Origin: Mytilus edulis
Taxonomy: Eukaryota > Mollusca > Bivalvia > Mytilida > Mytilidae
Assembly: GCF_963676685.1 (NCBI RefSeq)
Contig: NC_092346.1
Span: forward strand, 25,433,133 to 25,497,132
DNA length: 64,000 bases
Direction: 5' to 3'
Shown: positions 12,201 through 24,165 of the stretch, piece after piece
Position numbering within the stretch: the stretch's first letter is position 1
Layout: each line of letters begins with the position of its first letter
Program-made: the position numbers and the translations under genes
Notes under the pieces: model-generated
Told to the model about the DNA's origin: nothing
Databases searched by the model: none
Seen by the model: the letters and a program-made list of their open reading frames with translations, nothing else

Positions 12201-15200
12201 CATGCATTAAATATTCAGGAGTCAAGAACACATTTAATGTGCTAATTTCTTCTGATGAAAATTTACATCAATTATCTTTTCTTTAAGTTTCTATCCTTTT
12301 AAATAAAGTACCTTCATTTACAGAGAAGACAACAATTTTCAATCAAAATAAATACTTACCAATTAATCCTTGTTCTAACTGGAAAAGCTTGTTTGTGTAC
12401 AGACATTCAAACGCAACCAAATGAAACACTCTATTGACAGTATTGTGCGTTCCTACAACTCGTACAAACCTACAGAATAAAAAGATGTATTGCGAGATAT
12501 TACTATACTGCACTCCATCCCTGCTTCTAATAACAAGAAGTATAACATGAATGGAAATCAAATGTATCATACAGTTGGTGCCATGTATCAAGATGTTTTG
12601 AATAAAATTGGAATAATAATATATTTTTAAAAGTATTTACAATAAGCATGATAAGTGTATTAAAGAAAGTTGATAGATGTGCAGGTTTGATGCAAATATG
12701 TTTGTATAAATTCACGTTGGTTTTGTTTAAAAATCTATCAAATGTCAACAACAAAAATGTTTCCTTTTCAGCATTGTATGTTTACTCAGTGGGACGTGAG
12801 TAATGGTGGTAATATTCATCTTCTATTCTGATACAGAGTACAAAACATTTGATATACTAATAGTTTTGATTTTTTTTCATGTTTGTGAGAAAAAGTTAGT
12901 ATATTATTTAGAAAGTGAGATTGAATGAGTATTATGGTGTGCAAAACTGTTGAAAGATAGAAGCATTTGTAAGATATTATAGCTCTTTGCAGGATATCAT
13001 TTAATAACATACTAGCAAAGAAAATTGCATAATAATAGATAACTCAACGGTATTTTTTTTACAAATGGAAAGATTCTTACCACCTTTCAGAAGACTGGTC
13101 AACAGTGGAGTTTATCATTAACTTCTATTAATTTGTTTAGAACTGTTCTAAAATTTATCAGATGGGGGATGGAGGTACCTCTAATGCCCCCCCCCCCCAC
13201 CCAAATGCATTTATTCTGGAACAGCCCTTAATAAATCACTTACCTGACAACCCTTGGAGGGAAATGAAGAATTTGCCATGATCTACACAGATACTTAGTA
13301 TGATCAATTACTTTTTCATAGTCCTTGTCATCCATTGATACTTCAATAAAATAGGAGTAAGACCTGCAAAAATAAAAAAGAACATGTTTTTAACATAATT
13401 GCAAACAACAGTGAGCCCACAAAATGAAGCCAAGCCATTCTCAAATGAGTTAGTTCCATTTGAAAAAAAAAGGTTGCACTTTTTTAAAGGTCAGTTTTAA
13501 AGTAACCTTGCTTTCAAACTGTTTTGAAATAAATGATAATACTGCAAATAATCACACAACAATCGACCATTTGTAGATCAGTAGATCATTAATCAATCCT
13601 AGTTATCTACTACCAGCAGTTGGCAAAATTATACCATTATTTAATACTAGTAATGGGCAAAAATATACACTTACATACTATCAATATCTGTCAGAACTAA
13701 TCTTAGTGAAACAAAAGGGAGACAATTAATGTTACAGACTGTTTATTTCAACTTACCTCATATCTCGATCCCATAACAACAGTTTAAATGTATTGAGTAT
13801 GTACGGTTGTGCCAGTTTGATCACAACGCCAGCCTCATAGTTATCGTCTATAGGATGTCTGGTAAAACCTCTGTCTAAATCATAATTACTGCTATCTCCA
13901 TCTAACAAGGCTTGTTTCATCTCACCTTTCATTACTTGGGCTCCAAATCTTGTTGTTGCTACATTCTCATCAACAACTGTTCGAGAAATAATGTTCTCAT
14001 TAGAAACAAGCAAATTAATTTTAAGTTCTTGAATTTTTAGATAATTTGGATTCATTTAATTCCTGGAATACCAATTTACATGAATTGTGGGGGTTAACCA
14101 CATATTTAATTCATGAATTGTTCAACGATCACGAATTTTCTGTAGGCTTGTATGCAGACCAGAGGAAAATTCAGGAAATCAAATATTTGTACCCACTAAA
14201 ATACTTGAATTAACAGTAGACAAAACAATTTAATAGTAACTTCATTTGAATAAAAGATGTGGGTATACATTAATAAGACAGTAACAACACAAAAAACCTT
14301 GAGACTCATAAGTGTATATCATTATATCTTTAAATTATTTGGAATTATGTATTACCCAGAAGGCCTCTGTATTTCAGTTCCATGTTCCTACATTCTGTTT
14401 GAACTTTGATGGCATCCAAGATCGAATCTGGGGAAACTAGTTTTGTAGGTCTCACTTTGTTCAACAATTCTTGCATATTCATTAGTGGTAAACGTATAGC
14501 ATCTAAGATAGGGGTAGGATCCTGCCCTGTATTGTGTTCTGCCCAAAGAACAATCGAATTAAATATCTCTATTTCTGGTGAACAAAATGAATCTCTACAA
14601 ATCAAATCCTTTACAGAACTCTGAAAAATAAGATACATCAATTATTATACCAACTGACATTTATTTTCTGCTGATCATGCTGATTTTTTACCCTGATCCA
14701 TCTTCTTTAGTCAATGTAATATAAAGGGGTTGCAAACAGTTTTGTTAAATAATATTTCTTATCATCCTTTTAAATTCTGTTAAAGCCATTAAATGGGGTT
14801 ACATGTACATGTACCAACAGTTTTGTTTAACAATATTTCTGAAATCTCTTCCGTCTACGCAATTTTCCAATAGTTTTGTTAAATAATAATTCTATCATCT
14901 AATAGTTCCCATAAATCAATACCACAAACAAAATCATAACAGACATAATCTAACTTGTACAGTCAATAAAAGACTGATCGCACAACCAAACAAACTAAAT
15001 AAATTCTATTTTTCACTCTCTCAAATCTTTATTTAAACAGCTTCACTGTATCTTATTTAACTTTTTCCCCTTGAATTCCAGGACTTTTTCTTTTCAGATC
15101 TTAAAACTAATGCCACCCAAAGTATTGGTCAGAATAAGGAAAACAGAAACAGTTGTAAGTCAGTCTTACCTGTGAGAGAGTAAGGAATGCTTCTCCATGA

Positions 15201-17302
15201 AGAATATCTAAGGCATTTCTGTCAATGAATTCTTTACACACTTGACACAAGGACATCAAAGAATACATATTAGCAATGTCATAAATCAGACAAACATTGT
15301 TGATATTCAAGATAGCCTTCAAGTAGTCAGAGATGGAAGAAGCCAGTTCCATAAATCCATACCGATGTGACATACCAAGTATATCTAACAAATTCTCTTC
15401 CTGTGAAAACATAAATATACAATGTAAATAGTATAATATTGGTTACAGAGAAAGCTGAGATAAAAAATATCAACATCACAGATCTGATTTCCCCAGTGTT
15501 CTCCCCAGACATTTTATCTAGAATCCTGGAAAACAGGGAAATTTGAAATATCATCTTGTTATTAAAATTATAGCATCACATTCATAACAAAATATATACC
15601 AAAACCAATTCAGTTAGCATCACATTCAAGAAATATAGCATCACATTACCATGACACTAAAAGGCCCTGGGGAGAACACTGTTCCCAACTGGTTTTTTTT
15701 ATGTGTGAAATATGACACAACAAACTAACTCTTACAACCAATAAACTGTTAATACACAGATATGTCTCATTTTTAGGACCAGCTAGCTGAGATACACAAG
15801 AATTATTTCCAAGGCCTTGATTATTCTTTAAATAGGTAACTACTATCATAACGGTAGGAACTGTGCTGAGTGCGAAAAAATAATGGTTCCCAGTCAGGCA
15901 GTGTGGGCCAGTGTGTGTCTGTGGGAAAAAAGTGTATACATGTGAAGTAGAAGTTTCCTAGTCTTCTATTTATAGCAGCATTTACCTTGATTTCAAGTAG
16001 GTTTATCCTGCCTGTATAAATATACTTCAGCAATACACTGAATGCTGTAGACGATGTATCTTTTAACTCAATCTCTGTTGTGCCAGGTTGAGATTCTCTC
16101 ATACCCCCAAAGAGCAATGCTCTGAAAACATAAATAGAAAAATTAATTAGGTCACATAGAATTTATATACACTCATTATACATGTGTTGCCTTTAATTTA
16201 AAATTAATATGACATTTCATATATTTCTTTACATGTACTCAATGACTTTCTTTAAAGGCCTTGATATTACAGAATCTATATGATCATGTAGACAGGAGTA
16301 TTTACAATAGACTAGTACCGGGTACTGTACACATGGTACATGACATACAAAATGTATTTGAATATGTTATCATGGTTATAGAGACAGCTAAACATGCTAA
16401 ATACCAAAAAATATCTTTTATCATATTGCAATGGCTTTGTTTCACAAGAATATTCATTCAGTAATATGAAGTACTTATTATAATCATTTCCAGTTAATTC
16501 TTTTTTTTAGAGTTTATTTTTTTATCATTTGATTTCTATTTCAGAATCAGTTAATAAATCCCTGTTTGTTTAATTTTTTTTACATCACAGTTTCTCCCTC
16601 ATACTTGTGCTGTGAGGTTGTACAAATTCTAATGAAAAGTGTCCTGGATAGGGTTATCACATGCAGAAAAGATTTCAGCTAATTATACCAGAGTATGTGA
16701 CGACAGTAACTACATAGCAGTTTATTTTGAAAACAAACTATTTTCTATCAAAAGAAAGTCTATATATTCAAGTTTTATAAATAAAAGTAAACTTAGCCAT
16801 TCAAGTAATAATCTTTTGTAAAAAAAAATCTCTTCAGAGGCAGAAGATTTTTTTTATATCTGCAGAACATTGTACATGTCCAAGCATGTCCTATTTTGCT
16901 TTATACATACATGTATGAGACTGTCACTTCAAGAATGATAATGCAAAAGAAAAGATAAGTTTGACAATGTCCAGATGACCCTTAAAACATGATGTACAAA
17001 TAAAAGTTACCAACAGTTCGAGTTGACTAGTCATGCATGTTCAGTGTTCTTTAGAATATCAGACAAATCGACATGGCAGCCAATATAACTTTATGTAAGA
17101 CAGATATAACCTCTTACCTGAAGTAGTCCGACCTGGCAGCCAATATAACTTTATGTGACTGGTATTTGTCATCCTCAACAATTAATGTAATATCACTGTA
17201 ATCAGCACTGTCTACCAGTTCACCAAGATTTTCTGACAAAGACGAAACATGATCTACTATACCAGCCGGTGTTGGAGAACGTAAATGTCTACTGTCACAC
17301 AT
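9227..17302 (-). CDS. BTBD9: BTB/POZ domain-containing protein 9 (11 coding exons, complete)
   Basis: Coding exons, 5' to 3' on the minus strand: 17302-17118, 16121-15986, 15400-15170, 14620-14356, 13976-13757, 13363-13244, 12469-12360, 11767-11578, 11039-10932, 10036-9958, 9448-9227 (TGA). All junctions are GT/AG, phases match, and the total of 1866 nt gives 621 residues, close to the vertebrate length. The N-terminal BTB domain (about 25-130) includes SHKVILAARSDYFR and the GGMRESQP loop. A BACK domain (about 135-270) contains RLPLMNMQELLNKVRP. Two F5/8 type C (discoidin-like) domains follow (about 275-420 and 425-555), each with an LLLWD strand and a VGTxNT motif. The tail is acidic and serine-rich, ending DSSDSES. 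Family members act as Cullin-3 substrate adaptors, with roles in neuronal and iron physiology; that function is known for the family, not shown here. The ATG aligns with the known N-terminus. A splice acceptor at 17318-17320 lies 15 nt upstream, so an untranslated first exon exists further up. Confidence 0.96.
9640..9900 (+). repeat. Dispersed repeat with 'caatcataccacatctcctt' end
   Basis: The 3' end (tagtcaactcattagcaatc, then ataccacatctccttatttt) recurs at 11425-11561, 35600-35712, 43230-43690, 45860-45975 and, inverted, at 40012-40245. The 5' ends vary, as expected of 5'-truncated retroposons. It lies in a BTBD9 intron, antisense to the gene. Confidence 0.5.
10137..10314. repeat. Two-copy tandem, about 87-bp unit, from a 'TACTGTAAATTCAGAAAT' element
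   Basis: The word 'gtaaattcagaaatgattgc' starts at 10141 and again at 10228. The two units are almost identical through 'aaaatgcgatttttatattt'. The opening word is also the end of the 32651-32838 element. Confidence 0.65.
11425..11561 (+). repeat. Dispersed repeat with 'caatcataccatatctcctt' end
   Basis: A short copy of the family at 9640-9900. It stops 17 bp from the BTBD9 exon that ends at 11578. Confidence 0.5.
13137..13230. mobile_element. MITE, 'AGGGCTGTTCCA' family, short copy
   Basis: The ends tttagaactgttctaaaatt and (reverse) taagggctgttccagaataa match the 8271-8447 element. A C run of 13 lies at about 13186-13199. The copy ends 14 bp before the donor side of the BTBD9 exon at 13244. 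Confidence 0.55.
15494..15681. mobile_element. MITE with perfect 15-bp inverted ends
   Basis: CAGTGTTCTCCCCAG at 15494-15508 is exactly inverted at 15667-15681. The 188-bp body is non-coding. It lies in BTBD9 intron 2. Confidence 0.75.
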
Positions 17303-17382
17303 TATGTCATCCTAATTCTGAAATAATAATAATGGTACATGTAATACAAGTACATATGTAGTAGTACAGTTAGTACTATAAC

Positions 17383-17622
17383 TAAGGCTAAATAAAAATA
17401 TATGTGTGGTTCCAGTGACCCTACCGTCCCTACTTTTTCGGCTTAAAAATAGCCTACCCTAAAGATTTTATTGTCATTTTTCATTAAGCACTGTTAAAGT
17501 CAGAATGTTGCTTCCATAGACTCAATGTAAAAAAAAACCATAAAATTAAAAAAATCCCTACCTACCTACCCTAACTTTTTTTCAGATGTAACTGGAACCA
17601 CACATACATTTTTATTTGGCCT
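17383..17622. mobile_element. MITE with about 30-bp inverted ends
   Basis: The left ggctaaataaaaatatatgt plus gtggttccagt is mirrored by the right end, which reads ggccaaataaaaatgtatgt plus gtggttccagt on the minus strand. It lies just upstream of the BTBD9 start exon, within the 5' intron. Its outermost word GGCCAAA is shared with 58943-59129. Confidence 0.75.
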
Positions 17623-17844
17623 AATTCATTTCTATCTGTTTATCTTGGATACCTGAATTAAATAATTTAGTGACTTTTCTGTTTTAACAGTAATTAAATA
17701 AGGTTCATGATAACAGTTATATGTATGTAAGTTCCTCTGACATGCAAAGCATCCCTCGTGAGCTGTGAGGGTACAGTGGAATTCATGTACACTCCCTATA
17801 TAGATTAATGGAGATGCATCACTAACTGAAATTTCATAAGCCTA

Positions 17845-17945
17845 GACTCAGTTTGTTCATCATGAACAAAGGACCTTCAATACTGTAGCAGCTAATTAGC
17901 CAGCAGTCTTTTACCACTGAGCCATGCATCCACACCAATGGACAA
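17845..17945 (-). repeat. tRNA-like SINE fragment
   Basis: On the minus strand, TGGCTCAGTGG (17924-17914) fits the RNA polymerase III A box (TRGCNNAGYGG) exactly. About 45 bases further, GAAGGTCCTTTGTTC is a weak B-box candidate. I see no cloverleaf that would make this a working tRNA. Confidence 0.4.
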
Positions 17946-18372
17946 AAAAGGCAATGTTTACACCTTGAAAATTTCTCAAATACATGTACATGGTACATTG
18001 TAACATTTAACACCTTGTCGCTGTTTGGAAATCTGGGCCAGTTGACCGGGGAATCTGTGCTGCTTGAAATATTGACCTCATACAAACAACCACTTTTCCA
18101 TTGTGGCATTAGATATTTTGAATAATAGAAAAATTTAACTGAACCTTGTGGCGTGCTGTAATGGCGGACAAATTGTGATATTAAACATGTATAGTATACA
18201 GACAAAACTGTACAGTTAGAAATTTTTAGGTCTGTGTACATAACTAGCATCTCTTGGATGTCTTGTTAGTACTTTATTTTCTATATATCTGGTAAATGCT
18301 AGATCTAAAAACTGTTCAGACAGAACAAATTACAAGGTTATCTGAATATTTTTTGGGGTAATGATAAATGAA

Positions 18373-18422
18373 TGTAGGACAGAAAGTCACAGACAAAAAG
18401 TCACGGGACAAAAAGTCACAAT
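18373..18422. repeat. Short tandem repeat, 3 units
   Basis: GGACAGAAAGTCACA, GACAAAAAGTCACG and GGACAAAAAGTCACA run head to tail. They are non-coding. Confidence 0.7.
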
Positions 18423-18819
18423 TTATTTTTTCTGATTATTTTCCTTGAACAAACATGATAAAAAACGTTTATTTCTACAAAAATATTTTTGTTTTTTTCT
18501 TGAACTATTATACATGATTATATAAACAAACTTTATAAACAAAATTTAAGAAAAAATTATGAATCTTTATTTATTCTGTTAACTAAATGATGTGTTCCAT
18601 ATTATACGTGTTGAATATTCATTTTCAATACTTAAAATTTATGCAATCTATTTTGAATTAATCTGGAACGATGTAGTTTAAAGCTCAGATATAATTATTG
18701 GTTCCTGATCCTGATCCTAAGGTCAATAATTGACACTACTGTTCTCTGTGTGCTATCTTCCTCCTCTTATGGTACACCGTTGCTCGAGGTAATATCTCGC
18801 GGTACTTTGGTATACTTGT

Positions 18820-19941
18820 TTAGGCGCAGGATCGGGAATCAGGGATTGCAAGTTCTTGGAATCTCCCTGATTTTGTAATATATTCCCCTACAATTTGCGA
18901 TGTTGCTTCGTAGGTTTCCCTTTTTGGTGGTGCTAGTATTGACTGTATATTTGTTGGATCGATGTTAAGTAGTTCCATTTGTCTTCGCATGTCCTCTCTT
19001 TCTTGTTGGTATCTTGGGCAGTATAGCAGGAAGTGTTCTGATGTTTCTTCTTCTCCGCATTCACAATATGGCGTGAGGGATTGACCGATTTGGTTTCTGT
19101 ATTTGTTAAGTCTGCTGTAGCCCGTTCTTATTTCTGACAATATTCTTCCTATTTGGTTGTTAGGCTTGTCTAGTTGTGCGTCCTTACCAACGATAGGAAT
19201 TAGGTTGAAAAGCTGTCTTCCAGTTTCACTAATTGTCCATCTGCTTTGCCATTTGAGTTTTGTAGACATCTTGACTGCACATCTTACATCTGACATGGTT
19301 ATGACATTATACTGATCATTTAGTGATGAGGCCTCTTTTGCAGCGTCTTTTGCCAACTGGTCCGCTATCTCGTTCCCGGCTATATTAGCATGGCCTGGGA
19401 TCCAAGATAGGGTTGTTAGTATGCCGTGTCTTAAGAGCGTTCCCATGCATTCTTTGATATCAGTAATTGTGTCGATGTAGTTAGAAGATTTCCAGTTCAG
19501 AGTCAAGATGCCTACAGCAGTCTGGCTATCTGACAGTATTTTAAGCTCAGAAAACTGGTCCTTTATAGTCGTTATACAGTGCTCCAGGACCATTAGTATG
19601 GCTACTAGTTCAGCAAGAAGTATCGATCCTCTATTAGCTACTGGCCTCTTTAGACTTATGCCTTGGCTATTTCCAGAATATACTACTGCTCCTGCCCCAC
19701 ATGGTCCCGGGTTACCTTGACATGAACCATCAGTGAATGCCACTACTGTTGAGTCTGTGCTGTCTCCTAATAGGTCCTTTACAACCTGTTTACTTTCAAC
19801 AGTTTGTTCGGCTGTTCTGTTCTTTGAGCTACCTAGACGACTCCAATAACTTGGTGATCTCCTTAGCATGACATCTACACCAGCTTTGTATGTGAATTCT
19901 GGTTCTATAAGTTTGATGTCAACTTTCGTGGCTTTGAACAT
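18820..19941 (-). CDS. RNase H ORF with C-terminal zinc-knuckle, from a non-LTR retroelement
   Basis: A single uninterrupted 373-codon frame. Type I RNase H motifs are complete. The catalytic acids are D71 (in TDGSC), E111 (in LLAELVAI), D138 (in LSDSQ) and D194 (in GNEIADQLAK), with H184 in the PGHANIAGNE turn. A CxC-x7-H-x4-C cluster (C293, C295, H303, C308) matches the zinc-knuckle found after the reverse transcriptase in LINE ORF2 proteins. No reverse transcriptase or endonuclease sequence lies upstream. The same frame continues 5' through one TAG (19984-19986 region) to another ATG at 20032 with no other stop, so the ORF may once have been about 30 codons longer. It could be a 5'-truncated LINE copy or a stand-alone RNase H gene. 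The intact frame suggests a young insertion or retained function. Confidence 0.8.
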   Translation of the reverse strand: MFKATKVDIKLIEPEFTYKAGVDVMLRRSPSYWSRLGSSKNRTAEQTVESKQVVKDLLGDSTDSTVVAFTDGSCQGNPGPCGAGAVVYSGNSQGISLKRPVANRGSILLAELVAILMVLEHCITTIKDQFSELKILSDSQTAVGILTLNWKSSNYIDTITDIKECMGTLLRHGILTTLSWIPGHANIAGNEIADQLAKDAAKEASSLNDQYNVITMSDVRCAVKMSTKLKWQSRWTISETGRQLFNLIPIVGKDAQLDKPNNQIGRILSEIRTGYSRLNKYRNQIGQSLTPYCECGEEETSEHFLLYCPRYQQEREDMRRQMELLNIDPTNIQSILAPPKRETYEATSQIVGEYITKSGRFQELAIPDSRSCA

Positions 19942-20032
19942 GTCTATCGGTTGGTGGAAACAGGGGCCGACCGGTACCGACTACTGTTCGTCGATATTTT
20001 CAAGTTTGAGTGTTACATATCGCCGTGACATT

Positions 20033-20657
20033 GTAAATAAACGACACATAAAACACACTATATTATTATACTTGCATATATTGATCAAGTTTGTGCAAAT
20101 ATCAGTGAACGCATAAAAATTTCCTCAACAATCAAAATGAAAACATTCCGACATTTTGTTCTTGAAATATTACTAAACAGACGCTGTGTCCCTCGTACCT
20201 ACAGTAGACAGTTATTTTCGTCCCCATGCACCGTATAAAAAAATAGTAGCGTATTATGGGAACGCCGTTTTTTGTCGTTCTGGTTGTAATGGCAGTTACG
20301 TGTACACCGTGACTAAACAAAGCAGGGACTACAATACTGTTAGTACTGCTAGTATAATGGTTCCAGCACATATAGTCATTAACTGGAAATATGAATTTAA
20401 ATTCTGAAATTATCTCTGAAAAATTGCACATATTTTGACCGTTTTTTTCCTGTATGTTTTTTTTTGTGATCCAGAAAAAAAGTTTCCATTCTGGGTTTAT
20501 TTTGTAGATATATCGCCCTTATTTAATATACAGTTTTATCAATTTAAATTTGAGTTCATATTCGGAATCTTAAAAAATTGGTTTGAACTTATTTCCAAAC
20601 TATCCATGATTCTGGAATGAGGAGTAATGAATGCTTGTAACATATAAAATTTGCTCA
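20033..20657. other. No recognisable gene
   Basis: This stretch lies between the upstream ATG of the RNase H frame and the 20658 element. Overlapping short frames occur on both strands, but none has a family motif or splice-bounded exon. It could hold the 5' part of the RNase H-bearing element or an untranslated exon of BTBD9. Confidence 0.3.
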
Positions 20658-21699
20658 TTTTTATACGACCGGCCTTTTTTGGGGGGGATGGTATACATGC
20701 CAAGAAATGCTAGCTAAAAATTCCGGTAGACCTCTTACGGCACTCGATCATTAGTAGTTAAAGATTTGATTTCATTCAACAAATTAATTTATATAATTTA
20801 TGACCTTTTTGTACATGTTAGAACACGCCGGTCATATACCAAATGGTCACCGAATATAAATCATGCATGTAATTTGCTCTATGGGATATTTGCAGAATTT
20901 CAACGGAGGCAATTTCTTGGCATGATGGTATGATGTCGTCGTCGTCGTCTGCGTCGTCCTAAGACACATTTGGTGTCCGGACAATAACTTTAGTTTAATT
21001 GAACGAATCTATGAAATTTGATAAGTAGGTTCAATACCACAAGCGGAAGGTTGCGATTGATTTTGGGAATGATGATCCAAACCGTTTTGGAATTAGGGGC
21101 CCGAAAGGGTAAAAAACAAGCACTGGTGACCTTCTGCTGTTGTCTGTTCTATGGTCGAGTTGTTGTCTCTTTTACACATTCATCATTTTCATTCTCAATT
21201 TTATTTTTCTACTTTCAGGATATTAACTTGTGTATAAGTATTTAATTGCTCTGATATTGTACCATAATGTGAAATACCACAATGATTCATTTTGTGGGTT
21301 ATGGTGCCAACAGTTTAGGTATTAAGGGCAAAAAAGGGGCCAAAACTAGCATTTTTCTTGTTTCCAGACAATAACTCGTGTTTAAGAATATGGATCTCTC
21401 TGAAATCGTGCTACAAGGATCCATGCTACAAAGGAAAGTCTGGGTTTGAGTGTGGGTGTAATTGCTCCAAGAGGGATTCAAAATTTTTTTATGGGGTTCA
21501 AATTTATTTTTTTCAAAATTTTTCAAATTTCAATTTGTTTTAATTTTCTGGAAGAAACCTTTGCTGTATCAACTATTTAATATCACAATCCAAATTCAGA
21601 GCTGTATCAAGCTTGAAAGTTGTGTCCATACTTGCCCTAAATTTTCAGGGTTCGACCTCTGCGGTCGTATAAAGCTGCGCCCTGCGGAGCATCTGGTTA
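20658..21699 (+). mobile_element. 'TATACGACCGCA' element, copy C
   Basis: It begins ttttatacgaccgg and carries a GTCGTCGTCGTC microsatellite at 20938-20955. It has only degenerate core units ('ttgattttgggaatgatg', 21057 on) and ends with tgcggtcgtataaagctgcg and the same GC-rich block. This diverged copy shares both ends with copies A and B. Confidence 0.65.
21121..21215 (+). repeat. Dispersed repeat tail (same family as 29400-29495)
   Basis: The order of words matches 29400-29495 (gttgttgtctcttt, then an acacattc block and a cattctcaat-like end). It lies inside the 20658-21699 element, so it is nested there or was captured by it. Confidence 0.5.
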
Positions 21700-23082
21700 A
21701 AAAATGACATTTTGTGGACGTCGCATGGCGACTTTTCCTCATATTTGACTTTTTCCAGTGGCTGCATCATCTGTTGACAATAACTCTGAAAGGTTTGTGC
21801 AAGTCTACATATAATTACCTATGTTGAAAGACAGTTCGTTTAGTTCACATAAAAAAAGAAGAAGATTTCCGCTGTTTTTATTGATAAATATGTGTAATTT
21901 GAGTACTGTGATGCATACTTAAACATCAGATCCTTTACACAACACTTCTTGACTATTTCTGCTCTTCCCGGTCCACAATATCCATGAGCATATTACGTAT
22001 CCATGAGCATATTACATATCCATGAGCATATTACATATCTGAAAAAAAACACCTAAATAATCATATGGCGCCCTCCTCCCCCGTCATAAAGGTTCTTGGT
22101 CATGTATTGATGGGTTGTAGGGTGGGGTGTTACACACTATATCTATTCTTTTCACTTTTCATAGAATGCAAATGGTTATTGAAAATACTAATATGAATAT
22201 TACAGACCGAAAACAAGAACATGTGGGTTTCAACTGTTGGATTCAAATATATTAATTCATAGAGAGGACAAACAATTTAGTGAATTCTGCAAGAGCACTT
22301 CGATTTTTCTTTGAAATGGTATTATTTATGCACGTTTTTTGTTGTCAAAATACTACTATCATTGTGTTTTTTTCTTTGCTCAATCTTGTATACATCTATT
22401 TCAAGTATTCTTGTTGTCGACGTTATAGCGAAAAAAGGTGAGGAAATTAACAAAGCTACTTAGCCACTATTAACGTATGAGTCCCAAATAAGAGAACTCT
22501 CAGTAAGTTTTGGTATTGATAGAAAATCTGTATATCTCAGTTATAGTTTAACATATAGTACACGCATTTGGCTATAACATATATTGAATTTTTGTTCCTT
22601 TCAAATGAAAGTTTCTATTTTTGTATCACTGCCGTATACCATATATAATGCATGCACTTCCTCTTCAATTCACATTTTAATCAATATCTACCTAAGACCT
22701 TTTTGCATATGAGCCTATCTATTGTTTGAAAGACAATTTCTCTGAGGTTATTATCAAGTTCAGGGACGTACCAGATGGCGATATAATTTCTTTGAAAAAT
22801 ATTCCTGTGATATTAATATAGCGAGTTTCTTAGAATTTATATCGATCAAAATCTGTTCATAGCTATCATTCTTCTTGCGTCTATTCAGTCCATTAGATGT
22901 AACCAGTCATAGGGAAGGCTTAGTTTATCAAAATAAAAGGACTCAACGACAGTTTAACTTCAATATCCAAGAAATAACTTTAATTTTCTTATTGTGATCT
23001 GTCTATTTTTAAGTAGCAACATCTAGGAGCAACTACAGCACCTGTATATTGAGTACATTGCATCTCTATATATGAAATTAGC
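21700..23082. other. Gene-free stretch with a 19-bp x 3 tandem repeat
   Basis: The 19-bp unit (tccatgagcatattacgta) is present three times at about 21980-22038. No exon or element ends are otherwise seen. Confidence 0.5.
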
Positions 23083-24165
23083 ACAGTTCTGGGTCCCGTA
23101 TTATTCTTGGTATACATCAACGACCTACCAGAATACTTACAATCCAGTAAGCTCAGACTGTTTGCCGACGACAGTATCATCTACAAAACCATAAAATCTC
23201 AAAGTGACTGTGATGCACTCCAGTTAGATTTATATGCAGCTGCTAGGTGGGAGCAAGACTGGTTGATGGCTTTCCATCCAGACAAATTCATAGTCCTTAC
23301 AGTATCACAAAAGAAAAAAACAGTTTAAACATGACTATATCCTGCACAATCATAAACTTGAACTAGTCACTTCAGCTAAATATCTGGGCATTACACTACA
23401 AGCAAACTTAAAATGGTCAAAACATACAGACAACATCATAGCTAATGGTAACAAATCTTTGGGCTTCTTAAAAAGAAATTTAAAAATATCATGCCAGAAC
23501 ATCAAAACCCAGGCATATCTGGCACTAGTTCGTCCTAAGCTTGAATATTCATGTTCAGTATGGGACCCTCACACAGTTGAACAAACCTCTAAAATTGAGA
23601 TGGTCCAAAGACGAGCTGCCAGATATGTCTATAATAGGTACCATAACATCAGCAGTCCTACAGACATGATAAACTCATTAAACTGGCCCACACTACAGGA
23701 AAGAAGAATACGCACAAGATTGATAATGTTCTACAAAATAGTACACCAAATCGTAGCAATCCCATCTGCTATCCTCATACCAACAGACAGTAGAACCCGC
23801 AATAAATCATAGTTTCGCTTTCAGACACATTTCTACCAAAAAAGATACATAGAAATTTTCATTTTTCCATACACCATTACTCAGTGGAATGTACTGCCAG
23901 TCCACACAGTTGCTGTAACCACAGTTGACACATTCAGAGAACAGCTTACACCAACTGTTCTCCACAAATTCATTTAACTCACTCAGTATTAGCCTATGTA
24001 TATAGTTTTAATCACAATTCAAAATTTAAATTTTTTAAGCACTCCAAACTCTTTTTCAATTATTATTAGTGTTTTTGTAAATATATGTATAGGCCACGCA
24101 GCGAAAAACAGTATATAATCTTCAGATAATGAAGGACTACTGAAAACCTAAAGAAGAAGAAGAAA
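23083..24165 (+). pseudogene. 5'-truncated, broken LINE reverse transcriptase (CR1/Jockey-like)
   Basis: The copy opens inside the reverse transcriptase with a GPVLFLVYINDLP-like block, followed by the catalytic LFADDSIIY motif (23107-23328). After an A-rich run the frame is lost at about 23320. It resumes in another frame with AKYLGITL-like and GFLKRNLK motifs and the terminal LEYSCSVWDP and VQRRAARYVYNRY blocks (23459-23812). An in-frame TAG at 23810-23812 and a further readable stretch to about 23976 follow. The 3' end at about 24150-24165 carries a short GAA-type repeat (AAGAAGAAGAAGAA), as in several CR1-like LINEs. At least one frameshift and one stop make it inactive. It lies 0.6 kb upstream of the DRAP1 start codon. 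Confidence 0.85.

Noticed and set aside
17834-18250. 138-codon minus-strand frame upstream of BTBD9
   Set aside because: It overlaps the tRNA-like SINE, has no recognisable domain, and its composition looks like translated non-coding DNA. A 5' exon of BTBD9 here cannot be excluded but is not supported.
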